Source: Arcicella rosea
Lineage (GTDB): Bacteria > Bacteroidota > Bacteroidia > Cytophagales > Spirosomataceae
Assembly (NCBI RefSeq): GCF_014204325.1
Contig: NZ_JACHKT010000017.1
Span: forward strand, 51,247 to 115,246
Reading direction: 5' to 3'
DNA length: 64,000 nt
The notes under the pieces: model-generated
Databases searched by the model: none
What the model was told of the DNA's origin: nothing
What the model saw: the letters and a program-made list of their open reading frames with translations, nothing else
Translations under genes and position numbers: made by a program
Shown here: positions 25,384 through 34,380 of the stretch, one piece after another
Layout: the number at the start of each line of letters is the position of its first letter
How positions within the stretch are numbered: position 1 is the stretch's first letter

Positions 25384-26685
25384 ATGAGTAAAGATATATT
25401 AATACCTAAATTGTGTTTTCCTGAGTTTAATAAAGATGAAGGATGGGATTTAAAAGAGTTTTCAAGTTTTATTAAACTTGATAGAGGAAGTTCACCAAGA
25501 CCGATTCAGGAATTCTTGACAAAAGATGAATCTGGAGTTAATTGGATAAAAATTGGAGATACTAAAAATGCTGTAAACTCAGTAATTTATCAAGTTGAGG
25601 AGAAAATTACAAGAGAAGGTGCTGAAAAATCAAGAAAAGTTGAAAAAGGGGAATTGATTTTAGCAAATTCTATGAGTTTTGGAAAAACATATAAATTGGC
25701 ATTAGAAGGCTGTATTTATGATGGCTGGTTTGTACTTCGTAAATATGAGAGACACTTCAATAAATCGTTTCTATTACAATTGCTGAATTCGGATTTTATG
25801 CAAAATCAATATAAAAGACTTTCAGCCGGTGGTATTGTTCAAAACATAAGTAGTGATATTGTTTATAATTCAAAATTGTTTCATACCACATTACAAGAAC
25901 AACAAAAAATAGCATCCTGTCTTTCATCTTTAGATGAAGTGATAGCCACCAACAGCCAAAAGTTAGAATTACTCAATGAACACAAAAAAGGCTTAATGCA
26001 AAACCTTTTTCCGCAAGATGGTGAGACAGTGCCTAAGTATCGGTTTCCTGAATTTAAGAATGATGGGGAGTGGGTGGAGAAGAGTTTAATTGATACAGCA
26101 GATAAGAACGCTAAATGGAGCTTTACAGGTGGCCCATTTGGCTCAAACCTTAAAGCCAGTGATTACACTACAGTTGGAATTAGAATAATTCAACTTCAAA
26201 ATATTGGAGATGGTGAGTTTAATGATGATAACAAAATATATACTTCTCCTGAAAAAGCAGACGAACTTTTAAGTTGTAATATCTATGCAGGAGATGTAAT
26301 TCTATCTAAAATGGGAGATCCTGTTGGAAGAGCTTGTATTATTCCAAATAGTCTGAAAAGATGTGTTATGGCTTCTGACGGAATAAGATTAGTTGTTGAT
26401 GAGAAAGAATATTCAAAGTACTTCATTTATTCATTAATAAATTCAAAACGGATAAGAGAAGTTATTGAAAAAAAAGCGACAGGTTCAACAAGAAAAAGAA
26501 TTGGATTGGATACTTTAAGAGAAATAGAATTAATAGTTCCAAAAAAAATTGAAGAACAACAAAAAATTGCCTCCTGTCTTTCTTCATTGGATGAATTAAT
26601 CACTGCGCAAGTAGAAAAAATAGCACAATTGAAGTTGCATAAACAAGGATTGATGCAAGGGTTGTTTCCGAAAATTAATGATTAA
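25384..26685 (+). CDS. hsdS: Type I restriction enzyme, specificity subunit
   Basis: A 433-residue protein with two target-recognition domains, each followed by a conserved helical repeat: EQQKIASCLSSLDEVIATNS...GLMQNLFPQ (about 175-215) and EQQKIASCLSSLDELITAQV...GLMQGLFPK (about 385-430). The repeats form the coiled-coil spacers that dock two HsdM subunits. It determines which bipartite site is methylated and cut. Intact by eye, with a four-base gap to the anticodon nuclease gene. Confidence 0.93.
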   Translation: MSKDILIPKLCFPEFNKDEGWDLKEFSSFIKLDRGSSPRPIQEFLTKDESGVNWIKIGDTKNAVNSVIYQVEEKITREGAEKSRKVEKGELILANSMSFGKTYKLALEGCIYDGWFVLRKYERHFNKSFLLQLLNSDFMQNQYKRLSAGGIVQNISSDIVYNSKLFHTTLQEQQKIASCLSSLDEVIATNSQKLELLNEHKKGLMQNLFPQDGETVPKYRFPEFKNDGEWVEKSLIDTADKNAKWSFTGGPFGSNLKASDYTTVGIRIIQLQNIGDGEFNDDNKIYTSPEKADELLSCNIYAGDVILSKMGDPVGRACIIPNSLKRCVMASDGIRLVVDEKEYSKYFIYSLINSKRIREVIEKKATGSTRKRIGLDTLREIELIVPKKIEEQQKIASCLSSLDELITAQVEKIAQLKLHKQGLMQGLFPKIND

Positions 26686-26688
26686 TGT

Positions 26689-27834
26689 ATGAGCACGATA
26701 ACCAATTTTACAAACCTGACAGAGATTGCCCAGCATTTCAGAAAAGATTTGACAGGCGACCATAGACCCATGAAAGATTTGGTGTTATTTTTTGCTCATA
26801 ACAGAACAGGAAAAACCAGACTATCTATGGAGTTTAAGCAAATAGGTAAAGAGTTTGATGAAGAAGGCAACGTAACAAGTAGAGATACTTTGTATTTTAA
26901 TGCCTTTACAGAAGATTTGTTTTCTTGGAATAATGATTTAGAAAATGACACGAACCGAATTTTTAGACTGAATTCAAATTCAGTTTTTTTTGATGGTTTA
27001 CACGAATTAGATTTGGATGTCAAAATTGAATCGTTTTTCAGTAATTATGTCGATTTACAATTTTATATTGATTATGAGGCATCGACTGTGGCTTTTTCAA
27101 GAAGTATAATTGTTGATGGAAACGAGCAAACAGTTCAAAATATTAAAATATCCAGAGGAGAAGAAACGCTGTTTATTTGGTGTTTTTTTCTGGCTATTTG
27201 CCAGTTGGTAATCGACAAAGACCCAGCATACAGTTGGGTAAAGTATATTTATATTGACGACCCTATTTCATCACTCGACGAAAATAATGCCATTGCCGTA
27301 GCCTGCGATTTATGCAAACTCCTAACTACTGAAGGCATCGAGATTAAAACGGTCATCTCAACTCATCATAGCTTATTTTTTAATGTACTTTACAATGAGT
27401 TTGGTAGAAAGGTAAAAAACAAACGTTATTTTTTACATAGTAAAGGTGCTGAAGGTTATTCTTTGCAGGACACCAATGATACTCCTTTCTTTCATCATAT
27501 AGCAACATTAAGCGAATTAAAGAAAGTTGTAGAAACAAATAGAATTTACACTTATCATTTTAACTCATTAAGGAGTATTTTAGAAAAAACGGCTACCTTC
27601 TTTGGTTACGATAAAATTGACAAATGTATTGATGGCTTGGAAGATGAAGTACTTTTTGAAAGAGCATTGCAATTGTTTAGTCATGGGAAATATTCCATCT
27701 TCGACCCCGTAGAGATGGGCGATGATAACAAAGACCTTTTTAAAAGAATATTAGCGGGATTTTTAGCAAAGTATGATTTTTACTTTCCTCAAATATTTAA
27801 TACACAAAACTCGACAGAAGTAACAGAAGAATGA
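26689..27834 (+). CDS. prrC: PrrC/RloA-like anticodon nuclease linked to the type I R-M system
   Basis: A 381-residue protein with an ABC-type ATPase core: Walker A-like AHNRTGKT (36-43, first Gly replaced by Ala), signature ISRGEE (154-159), Walker B YIYIDD (186-191) with D-loop SSLD (194-197), and H-loop STHH (224-227). The C-terminal part has R295-xxx-E299 (LRSILEK) and H332 (FSHGK). Spacing of 4 and 33 is very close to the R320-E324-H356 catalytic triad of E. coli PrrC (396 residues). PrrC cuts a tRNA anticodon loop when phage proteins disable the linked type I enzyme. It overlaps hsdM by four bases. Confidence 0.8.
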   Translation: MSTITNFTNLTEIAQHFRKDLTGDHRPMKDLVLFFAHNRTGKTRLSMEFKQIGKEFDEEGNVTSRDTLYFNAFTEDLFSWNNDLENDTNRIFRLNSNSVFFDGLHELDLDVKIESFFSNYVDLQFYIDYEASTVAFSRSIIVDGNEQTVQNIKISRGEETLFIWCFFLAICQLVIDKDPAYSWVKYIYIDDPISSLDENNAIAVACDLCKLLTTEGIEIKTVISTHHSLFFNVLYNEFGRKVKNKRYFLHSKGAEGYSLQDTNDTPFFHHIATLSELKKVVETNRIYTYHFNSLRSILEKTATFFGYDKIDKCIDGLEDEVLFERALQLFSHGKYSIFDPVEMGDDNKDLFKRILAGFLAKYDFYFPQIFNTQNSTEVTEE

Positions 27835-29480
27835 CACAAAAAGACCAACAACAATTAGGGAAAACCCTTTGGGATATAGCAGACAATTTACGTGGGGCCA
27901 TGAATGCGGATGATTTTCGAGATTATATGCTTTCATTCCTCTTCCTTAGGTACTTATCTTACAACTACGAAGAAGCTGCCAAAAAGGAACTGGGTTCGGA
28001 TTATCCAGATAATACGCCTATAGATGTAATGTCGCAACTAAAGGTTAATTCACCTTTACAGATTTGGTACACAGAAAATGGAGAAGATATACCTGAATTT
28101 GAAAAACAGATGCGTAGAAAGGTGCATTATGTAATTCAGCCGGAACACCTTTGGAGCAACATTACAGAATTAGCACGAACCCAACATGATGAATTATTAT
28201 TAACCCTAGAAGCTGGTTTCAATTATATCGAAAATGAGTCATTTGAAGGTTCATTTCAAGGCTTATTTTCTGAAATCAATTTGAATTCTGAAAAGCTCGG
28301 TAAAACAGCCATAGAGCGGAATAAAAAACTTTGTACTATTATTCAGAAAATTGCTGAAGGTATTACAGATTTTTCTAGGGATTCAGATGCACTAGGTGAT
28401 GCCTATGAATATTTGATTGGTCAGTTTGCCGCTGGCTCAGGTAAAAAGGCAGGTGAGTTTTATACGCCACAGCAAATTTCTACCATTTTATCAGAAATTG
28501 TAACCTTAGATAGTCAAGAGCCAAAGACAGGAAAGAAGAAAAAACTAAATAAGGTATTAGATATGGCGTGTGGTTCGGGTTCATTGTTACTAAATGTAAG
28601 AAAGCGAATCAAAGACAGCGGTGGAAGTGTTGGCAAAATATATGGTCAAGAAAAGAACATTACTACCTACAACCTTGCCCGAATGAATATGCTTTTACAC
28701 GGTATGAAAGATACCGAGTTTGAAATATTTCATGGAGATACACTTGAGAATAACTGGGATATACTCAATGAAATGAATCCAAGTAAAAAAGTTGAATTTG
28801 ATGCCATTGTAGCTAATCCACCGTTTAGTTTAAGATGGGAACCCAATGATACCTTAGCGGATGATTTTCGTTTCAAAAGCTATGGTTTAGCACCCAAATC
28901 AGCAGCAGACTTTGCTTTCTTATTACACGGCTTTCACTTCTTGGGAAAAGAGGGTACAATGGCTATCATCCTACCACACGGAGTATTGTTCCGTGGTGGA
29001 GCTGAAGAACGAATCAGAACCAAGTTGCTAAAAGATAATAATATAGACACTGTAATTGGCTTACCTTCAAACTTATTTTATTCTACAGGGATTCCAGTTT
29101 GTATTTTGGTTTTGAAGAAATGTAAAAAGCATGATGATGTATTATTTATCAATGCGAGTGAAAATTTTGAGAAAGGGAAAAGACAAAATACGCTAAGAGA
29201 AGGTGAAAATGGAGAACCAAACGATATTCAAAAAATTATAGATACCTACCAGTTCAGACCCGAACATATTGAAAGATATGCACGAAGGGTATCAATGGAT
29301 GAAATCGAAAATAATGGTTACAATCTGAATATCTCTCGTTATGTAAGTACATCAATAGACGAAGTGCAAATTAACTTAGATGACGTAAATACCAAACTAA
29401 TGGAGATAAACAAAAGCATAGAAATGAATACCGCAAAACACAATGAATTTTTAAAAGAACTGGGCTTAAATCTGATTTAG
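27831..29480 (+). CDS. hsdM: Type I restriction enzyme, methyltransferase subunit
   Basis: A 549-residue protein. The helical HsdM N-domain (1-150) is followed by the N6-adenine methylase domain: SAM-binding motif I LDMACGSGS (243-251) and catalytic motif IV NPPF (329-332), plus GEFYTP before motif I. It methylates adenine in the site chosen by HsdS and protects the host genome. It is the last gene of the locus and is translationally coupled to prrC (ATGA). All motifs intact. Confidence 0.95.
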   Translation: MTQKDQQQLGKTLWDIADNLRGAMNADDFRDYMLSFLFLRYLSYNYEEAAKKELGSDYPDNTPIDVMSQLKVNSPLQIWYTENGEDIPEFEKQMRRKVHYVIQPEHLWSNITELARTQHDELLLTLEAGFNYIENESFEGSFQGLFSEINLNSEKLGKTAIERNKKLCTIIQKIAEGITDFSRDSDALGDAYEYLIGQFAAGSGKKAGEFYTPQQISTILSEIVTLDSQEPKTGKKKKLNKVLDMACGSGSLLLNVRKRIKDSGGSVGKIYGQEKNITTYNLARMNMLLHGMKDTEFEIFHGDTLENNWDILNEMNPSKKVEFDAIVANPPFSLRWEPNDTLADDFRFKSYGLAPKSAADFAFLLHGFHFLGKEGTMAIILPHGVLFRGGAEERIRTKLLKDNNIDTVIGLPSNLFYSTGIPVCILVLKKCKKHDDVLFINASENFEKGKRQNTLREGENGEPNDIQKIIDTYQFRPEHIERYARRVSMDEIENNGYNLNISRYVSTSIDEVQINLDDVNTKLMEINKSIEMNTAKHNEFLKELGLNLI

Positions 29481-29591
29481 AATAATAATTACTCTAAGTG
29501 CTAAAGTAGCGTTCTGAAAGGTTTGGAAGTGGACTAAGAATGTTTATTGATACTCCTAATTCTCTCAAGCTTGTTAAACGATATTTTCCCG

Positions 29592-29759
29592 ATGAAACCA
29601 AATTTTAAAAAACTCGAAACAGAAGACTTTTTAATTAATAGTAGTTGCAGCGATGGTAACACTAAAAAAACGGATGAAAAAGCGTTTAGTGACTTCATTA
29701 AGTCAAGAAAGGCTAATCGCAAAACTTCAAAAGGAAAGCTAGTAATAGCTACATTGTAG
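29592..29759 (+). CDS. Small hypothetical protein downstream of hsdM
   Basis: A 55-residue product from ATG 29592 (MKPNFKKLETEDFLINSS); an upstream ATG at 29547 would add a hydrophobic lead of doubtful relevance. It is Lys/Ser/Thr-rich with no motif. A terminator hairpin follows at once, which supports it being transcribed. Whether it is translated is uncertain. Confidence 0.4.
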   Translation: MKPNFKKLETEDFLINSSCSDGNTKKTDEKAFSDFIKSRKANRKTSKGKLVIATL

Positions 29760-29780
29760 TATTTTTTCTCAAGGTACTAT

Positions 29781-29828
29781 AAAGAGCCAAATCGTTTTCT
29801 TGATTTCAGGAAAACGATTTGGCTTTTT
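29781..29828. terminator. Bidirectional terminator at the end of the hsd locus
   Basis: A perfect 15-bp stem, AGCCAAATCGTTTTC / GAAAACGATTTGGCT, with a ten-base loop. A run of Ts on each strand makes it work for both the rightward hsd transcript and the leftward early operon ending at 29843. Confidence 0.8.
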
Positions 29829-29842
29829 ACTTTATAACTGAA

Positions 29843-30298
29843 TTAAGATTTATCATCATTGCTTGACTGATACCCATGCACCGCATAAGGCGTTCGCAAT
29901 AAAATATCGTTATCAGATTCAGGAAAATAAGGTGATATAGCTTCCATAAGGCTTTGTAGTAATGCTGGATGAGGAAATGGATTCAAAGGGAAAGCTCTCA
30001 TTTCGTCATTTACTCTTATTCTAAGAAATTCTTCTTCTTGATATTTTTCTTGTTCTTTTAGCATTACACCTTCCCAATAATTCTTAATAAAATTCTCATG
30101 TAGCAATTCCCATTCCGATGTTGGTAAGCTTTCTTTTTTTCGATTTTCATCAATTGTGATACCTTTTTCACTAAGTTTTTCAATAAACTCAATTGCTTCT
30201 TCATCGGAAACGTCTATTTGATTTTTAAAAGCATTGTCATAGAGAAATTCAATGAGTAAATTCTTAAATTCTATTTCTTTTTCTGTGAGCTTTGTCAT
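29843..30298 (-). CDS. Hypothetical early-module protein
   Basis: A 151-residue acidic protein, helical (KEIEFKNLLIEFLYDNAFKN at the N-terminus). There is no membrane segment and no recognised motif. It is the last gene of the leftward early operon, 18 bases from the next gene upstream and just before the terminator. Confidence 0.6.
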   Translation of the reverse strand: MTKLTEKEIEFKNLLIEFLYDNAFKNQIDVSDEEAIEFIEKLSEKGITIDENRKKESLPTSEWELLHENFIKNYWEGVMLKEQEKYQEEEFLRIRVNDEMRAFPLNPFPHPALLQSLMEAISPYFPESDNDILLRTPYAVHGYQSSNDDKS

Positions 30299-30316
30299 TT
30301 TATCAATGGTTATGTT

Positions 30317-30832
30317 TTATAAATCGCTGATTTTAAAATTTGTAAAGTCAATAAATACTTTTCCGCCGTAAATCTGTTGTAAACTTTTTGCTTCCGTTCT
30401 TGAAAGCAACCTTGATACTCTATCATCGTCATGATATTTTATCCGACAATTCTTATCCTCAGAAAACAATGAACGATACAAAATTTTGAGTTTGATTTTC
30501 CATACAGGAAACCGCTCATACCAATATAATTTCCTACAAATTGTACTGCTGAATTTATCGCTGTCAGTATCTTGAAATTGAACATATTGTAGATTGTTTT
30601 CGATAATTACATTACTAATTTTCATCAAAGATTCTTCAAATTCAATTATGATTCCTGTATTATCAGTAGCAAATCTTAAACAATTCAACCTTACAACTTC
30701 ACCTTTTTTAAAATACTTAAAGTTGTTTACTTGATAGTATTGTTTCAAAACATCAATTATCATACTTGAAAGAAGTATTGCTCCAAATAGTTTGATAGGA
30801 AGCCAAAGTATTTTCTTGATTATAGTTATCAT
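30317..30832 (-). CDS. Hypothetical membrane-anchored protein
   Basis: A 171-residue protein with one N-terminal membrane segment (about 8-28, ILWLPIKLFGAILLSSMII) and a soluble, beta-rich C-terminal region. No recognised family. Upstream spacing of two bases shows operon coupling. Confidence 0.6.
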   Translation of the reverse strand: MITIIKKILWLPIKLFGAILLSSMIIDVLKQYYQVNNFKYFKKGEVVRLNCLRFATDNTGIIIEFEESLMKISNVIIENNLQYVQFQDTDSDKFSSTICRKLYWYERFPVWKIKLKILYRSLFSEDKNCRIKYHDDDRVSRLLSRTEAKSLQQIYGGKVFIDFTNFKISDL

Positions 30833-30834
30833 TT

Positions 30835-31017
30835 TTATATAAATTCTGTGTTTGGTATCTGCTCATTATCAAAAGTATTTGGGAAATGGCCCCATTCATT
30901 GAAAAAAATAAGGTAAAATTTTTCATTTTCTATTTCATCAATTATTTCCTTTATAATGGCGTTTAAATGAATCAATGGGTTAAGATAGGTAATGGGATGT
31001 TTATATATATTATCCAT
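30835..31017 (-). CDS. Small hypothetical protein
   Basis: A 60-residue product (MDNIYKHPITYLNPLIHLNA) that is hydrophobic and acidic, with no motif. It lies two bases before the next gene and 24 bases after a hairpin. Coding status rests on its position in a tightly packed operon. Confidence 0.5.
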   Translation of the reverse strand: MDNIYKHPITYLNPLIHLNAIIKEIIDEIENEKFYLIFFNEWGHFPNTFDNEQIPNTEFI

Positions 31018-31040
31018 TTTTAAAACAATATTGATTATAA

Positions 31041-31080
31041 ATTTGGGGTACTACTAATATTAATAGTACCCCAAATTTTT
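31041..31080 (-). terminator. Perfect 13-bp hairpin between early genes
   Basis: Arms ATTTGGGGTACTA and TAGTACCCCAAAT with a ten-base loop in an 81-bp gap. T-runs follow in both directions. It probably terminates or attenuates the leftward transcript after the gene at 31099. Confidence 0.65.
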
Positions 31081-31098
31081 GATTAAAATACTTGCTCA

Positions 31099-31410
31099 TC
31101 AATAAAGATGCTCGCTTATCAATTGCTCATAAAGTTCAGGAACTTGCCCAGCCTCAAAAGCAATTTTGGCGGCTTCCTTTCTATCTACAAATCTGTCGGT
31201 ATTGGTAAGAAAACCTTGTGTTATGCTTTTTGAGGCTTTACTTTTGGGGTCTTCGGTGAAAACAGACACAGTGTAAAAACAATTATGATGCCTTCGTCCT
31301 GATACCACAAATCCAGATTTGATATTTTTGGGTTGATGATGATAAGTAACAACACCATCATCAAACCAAACTGAGGCACACAAAATGTACTCTTTTTCAG
31401 ATTTATCCAC
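31099..31410 (-). CDS. Conserved phage-type hypothetical protein
   Basis: A 103-residue protein with a probable GTG start at 31410. Motifs ILCASVWFDDG, GRRHHNCFYTV, GFLTNTDRFVDRKEAAKIAFEAGQ and LISEHLY match, from memory, a family common in Bacteroidetes and other phages whose function is unknown. The conserved HH and R residues suggest ligand or nucleic-acid binding. An overlapping ORF starting at 31523 in another frame was not accepted. Confidence 0.75.
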   Translation of the reverse strand: MDKSEKEYILCASVWFDDGVVTYHHQPKNIKSGFVVSGRRHHNCFYTVSVFTEDPKSKASKSITQGFLTNTDRFVDRKEAAKIAFEAGQVPELYEQLISEHLY

Positions 31411-31547
31411 CGTTTCTTAATATCAAGTTGGAATTGATAAGAGTCCAATTGCTTGTTAAACAGAAAAGCATAAATTATTACTATTGCTTTTATTGTTGCA
31501 TAGGTAAAGCTATTTTCCTTCATTTTGTGAAAATTAAATGTTTTGAA

Positions 31548-32201
31548 TCAATTAGGTCGTCTATGCTTAACGCTACCCGATACAGTTGAAATTGAGCCAG
31601 AAACGTCCCCACAATCAACATCACCCGAAACCGTTTGAATACCCAATGCTACATTACCATTTACATCTACATCTCCGCTAGTTGTAAAGATATGTTTAAC
31701 GTTTCCAGACACAGTTACTTTATCACAAGTATCAACATTCAATTCTTCAATATTTCCTTCAACAGAGATATTGATTTGCTTGGTGTCTGGGGTAAAATCT
31801 TTCTGAATCAAATGACTATCCTCTAAATCAGGTTTGAATTTTTCATGAAAAAACCTTTGTGCTTCAAAAAGTATCATTCTAATTGTTTCATCAAATCTTT
31901 CTGGATGTCTTACAAAATCATTTGCGTGTAACCTCATTCTAATCAAAAGAGGTTCTAGGCATATAGGAGGAGCAGGTTTTTTTCGCTCACGGCTTGGAAA
32001 ACGCCAATCATTTAATGGTGAATTCAGATATTCAAGCATTGGTAAAGTGTTCTCCAATTCTTCCAAATACTCAGGATTTATTGGGGGAATTTTTTGAGGG
32101 GATAATAGTTCATCTTTATTATCAAGTATGAACTGCCTCTCTTTAATTCTTGCTTTTTCTATGGAAATCTTCCATTTTATTTGTGATATTAATTTTCCCA
32201 T
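31548..32201 (-). CDS. Helical protein with beta-solenoid C-terminal repeats
   Basis: A 217-residue protein. The N-terminal 125 residues are helical (EKARIKERQFIL, PEYLEELENTLP). The C-terminal 75 residues form short repeats of the type VSGxVxxIxTxSGDVxxxGNV, like bactofilin or DUF4097-type beta-solenoids. The N-terminal part is paralogous to the broken gene at 32590-32955. Function unknown; the repeats suggest oligomerisation. Confidence 0.7.
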   Translation of the reverse strand: MGKLISQIKWKISIEKARIKERQFILDNKDELLSPQKIPPINPEYLEELENTLPMLEYLNSPLNDWRFPSRERKKPAPPICLEPLLIRMRLHANDFVRHPERFDETIRMILFEAQRFFHEKFKPDLEDSHLIQKDFTPDTKQINISVEGNIEELNVDTCDKVTVSGNVKHIFTTSGDVDVNGNVALGIQTVSGDVDCGDVSGSISTVSGSVKHRRPN

Positions 32202-32264
32202 GATTTTCCATTATTCTGATAGTTTTGAAGCTTCCTTTTATTACAATCTTTGTGCCTTTTTAGG

Positions 32265-32528
32265 CTACCAAGAAATGACAATTACTTCATCGAAAGTCAT
32301 TGGGTCATTATGTTTCTTAATTCCATAGCCCAAACTCAGTAATTCATTCAACTGATTAATATTCAAACCTAAACGAGAAGGCATAGAATAACGCCCTTCC
32401 TTAATAGCATAATTAATACTTGTGAAAAGAAGCTCTAAGTTTTTTTCTTGATTCTGTTCTGACAATTCCCTAGCCTTCGATGCTGTAATTGTTTTAATGC
32501 CTTCTGAATTTTGATTTACATTTTCCAT
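32265..32528 (-). CDS. Hypothetical early-module protein
   Basis: I prefer the ATG at 32528 (87 residues, MENVNQNSEGIKTITASKA); a longer start at 32573 exists but adds a basic, low-quality lead. The ITASKARELSEQNQEKNLEL start is like small phage proteins of unknown role that open with 'ITASEARKLS'. Soluble, with no catalytic motif. Confidence 0.6.
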   Translation of the reverse strand: MENVNQNSEGIKTITASKARELSEQNQEKNLELLFTSINYAIKEGRYSMPSRLGLNINQLNELLSLGYGIKKHNDPMTFDEVIVISW

Positions 32529-32589
32529 TTTTCTAGTATTTTTAGTGTTTTTTTTGCTCCAGTAGGTTGGCATGGGGACTTCATTTGTT

Positions 32590-32955
32590 TTACGTTTTTG
32601 TTTCTAATTCTGGAATAAATTCATCATGAAAAAATTGCTCAACAATATTTACCATGTGCTTCACTGTCTCGGCTTCATCTTTACCAGAAATAGTATGAAA
32701 CCTTAGCTGAGTAAGTAATTGATTAAATAATGGTTTAAATTTTTCAGCTAAATCAAATTCTGTCCTTGCTTCAATTGGGTTATTAAAATATGCTTAGATG
32801 GCATAACCCTTTTTGAGTTCTTCTAAATATTGGGGATGTGAATCTTGTAATGGCTCATTAAAGCAAATGGGATTTTGCTTCATCATTTCTCTTTTATCGA
32901 CCCGAAATTTTTCCATCTTTATTTGCCGTTCTAGGGCTGACAATAGTATTTCCAT
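32590..32955 (-). pseudogene. Broken paralogue of the 31548-32201 gene
   Basis: From ATG 32955 the frame encodes MEILLSALERQIKMEKFRVD...PQYLEELKKGYAI and then TAA (32794-32796). The same frame continues to 32590 with FKPLFNQLLTQLRFHTISG and EQFFHDEFIPELE. Both halves align by eye with the helical half of the intact gene at 31548-32201 (YLEEL, EPLLIRMRLHA, FFHEKFKPDLE). So a single nonsense codon splits a duplicate that lacks the solenoid part. Confidence 0.6.
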
Positions 32956-32965
32956 TGAGTTTGAA

Positions 32966-33832
32966 TTAATAGCTTCCGCAGTCGCACGGAATGGGTTCAT
33001 AATTTTCTACTATTTTATACTTTGCAAAGACTTTCTTGAAATGTGGATAATGCTCAGTGGCTGGTATATGGTCACTTCGCATCTTCTTGAAAATTGGTTC
33101 AAGCTGCTCTAAAAAAATTGGCTTTTTAATACCTTTTGTACTTACCATTTTGATTGAGAATCCTATTATTTTTTCAGTCGACTTAGCCTTTTCAAAAATC
33201 TTTGGATACAAACAAAATACAACATACCAATGCTGTAAACCAGCCTTCAAACATCCAATACAATTAGCGTGTTTGAAAAAATCATAAACTATGGGAGGTT
33301 TAATGCCTAATTCCGAGGTTGAGAATATTGTACGATTTTTCCAGAACTTTAGCGGATAATCAGACTTTAGTCCCATGCTTTTAATCTTCTCATACCGTCG
33401 CATTACTCGCTCATCTTCGGTGGCATCAAAACCATAGTAAATCACGGTTTCTGACTTTAAATACCTATCAAAAAACAGATTGTGGTTTTCATAAGTGTTA
33501 TTATCTATCCAGTCTTCAAAAGGCTTTGTTTTTAGTCTTGAGGTACATAACATATTCCGATTTGCATTGATAAAACTCTTAGACTTTATTGATACGTCAA
33601 ACTGGTCAGGTAATTCGTAATCGTTTTGGATGTTATCAATGTTGGCGTAAGTAATTTCTATACCTAGATATTCCGATAGCTGACTTTTAAACCGCTTAAT
33701 GTCTGGCAACTCTGTGATTGGATTAAGATTGTGATTCAGTAAAATAACGTTCTCTTTACCAAAGCGTCTTACTACTTCTATCGCTACTAAACCAGAACTA
33801 TGACCACCTGAGAAACAGATTATATGATTCAT
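32966..33832 (-). CDS. PAPS-reductase-like PP-loop protein
   Basis: A 288-residue protein. The N-terminal PP-loop is CFSGGHSSG (5-13, SGGxxS), followed by a Rossmann-like fold with LLNHN. A C-terminal cysteine cluster (HANCIGCLKAGLQHW) could bind metal. Phage proteins of this type resemble phosphoadenosine phosphosulfate reductases and DndC; they use adenylated substrates in sulfur or nucleotide chemistry. Phage versions are common but mostly uncharacterised. Confidence 0.8.
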   Translation of the reverse strand: MNHIICFSGGHSSGLVAIEVVRRFGKENVILLNHNLNPITELPDIKRFKSQLSEYLGIEITYANIDNIQNDYELPDQFDVSIKSKSFINANRNMLCTSRLKTKPFEDWIDNNTYENHNLFFDRYLKSETVIYYGFDATEDERVMRRYEKIKSMGLKSDYPLKFWKNRTIFSTSELGIKPPIVYDFFKHANCIGCLKAGLQHWYVVFCLYPKIFEKAKSTEKIIGFSIKMVSTKGIKKPIFLEQLEPIFKKMRSDHIPATEHYPHFKKVFAKYKIVENYEPIPCDCGSY

Positions 33833-33843
33833 GATTATTCATT

Positions 33844-34155
33844 TTATGATAGTCTATATTTTATCACTTGGCACTTTAACCCTGACTTGTGTAAAACTTT
33901 GCAGTAGTAATTTCCCACGAATTCAATTATTGTAACAAGCTCTGGTTGAGACCATTGCTTATTAAGATAATATTCCTTACCAATCTCAAGATTATTTGAT
34001 TGAGTATGGCATTCTATTGCTGTTAAGGCTAACCATTCTGTTTTACCGTCTGAATGTTGTATTTCAATCTCTTCAGCCCTAATTCCGTGTACTATAAAGC
34101 TTTGGTTTGGAAATTTTGGGGATAATACTTTATCCCCAATTTTATAGTTGTGCAT
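33844..34155 (-). CDS. Small beta-rich hypothetical protein
   Basis: A 103-residue protein, MHNYKIGDKVLSPKFPNQ, with a KOW/SH3-like look (IGDKVLSP, DGKTEWLALTAIECH) repeated in the second half (EIGKEYYLNKQW...). It overlaps the upstream gene by 14 bases. Function unknown. Confidence 0.65.
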   Translation of the reverse strand: MHNYKIGDKVLSPKFPNQSFIVHGIRAEEIEIQHSDGKTEWLALTAIECHTQSNNLEIGKEYYLNKQWSQPELVTIIEFVGNYYCKVLHKSGLKCQVIKYRLS

Positions 34156-34375
34156 CTTTGCTCCGTTTTTTCTTACCGTTCACATTGTATTCTTTCCCGA
34201 TTCTTTTACCTTGATTGATTAGCCATTTGCCCAGCTCTCGCATTTTCTTAGGTGTTATTTGCACTTTACCTTCAAATGCTAATTCTAAGTCGACTATATC
34301 CCAATCTCTTTTTTCCTTTTCAAGAATTTGAACAGTAATTATTGAATCAAACTCCACAGATTCTTGTACAACCAT
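34142..34375 (-). CDS. Small hypothetical protein
   Basis: A 77-residue protein; the N-terminal part is acidic and the C-terminus basic (KRIGKEYNVNGKKKRSKDAQL), which suggests nucleic-acid contact. Its stop lies within the start region of the next gene. No family recognised. Confidence 0.6.
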   Translation of the reverse strand: MVVQESVEFDSIITVQILEKEKRDWDIVDLELAFEGKVQITPKKMRELGKWLINQGKRIGKEYNVNGKKKRSKDAQL

Positions 34376-34380
34376 GACGA

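Noticed and set aside
31221..31523. Leftward ORF of 100 residues starting upstream of the 31099 gene
   Set aside because: It mostly overlaps the conserved phage-type gene in another frame; only about 37 residues are outside it.
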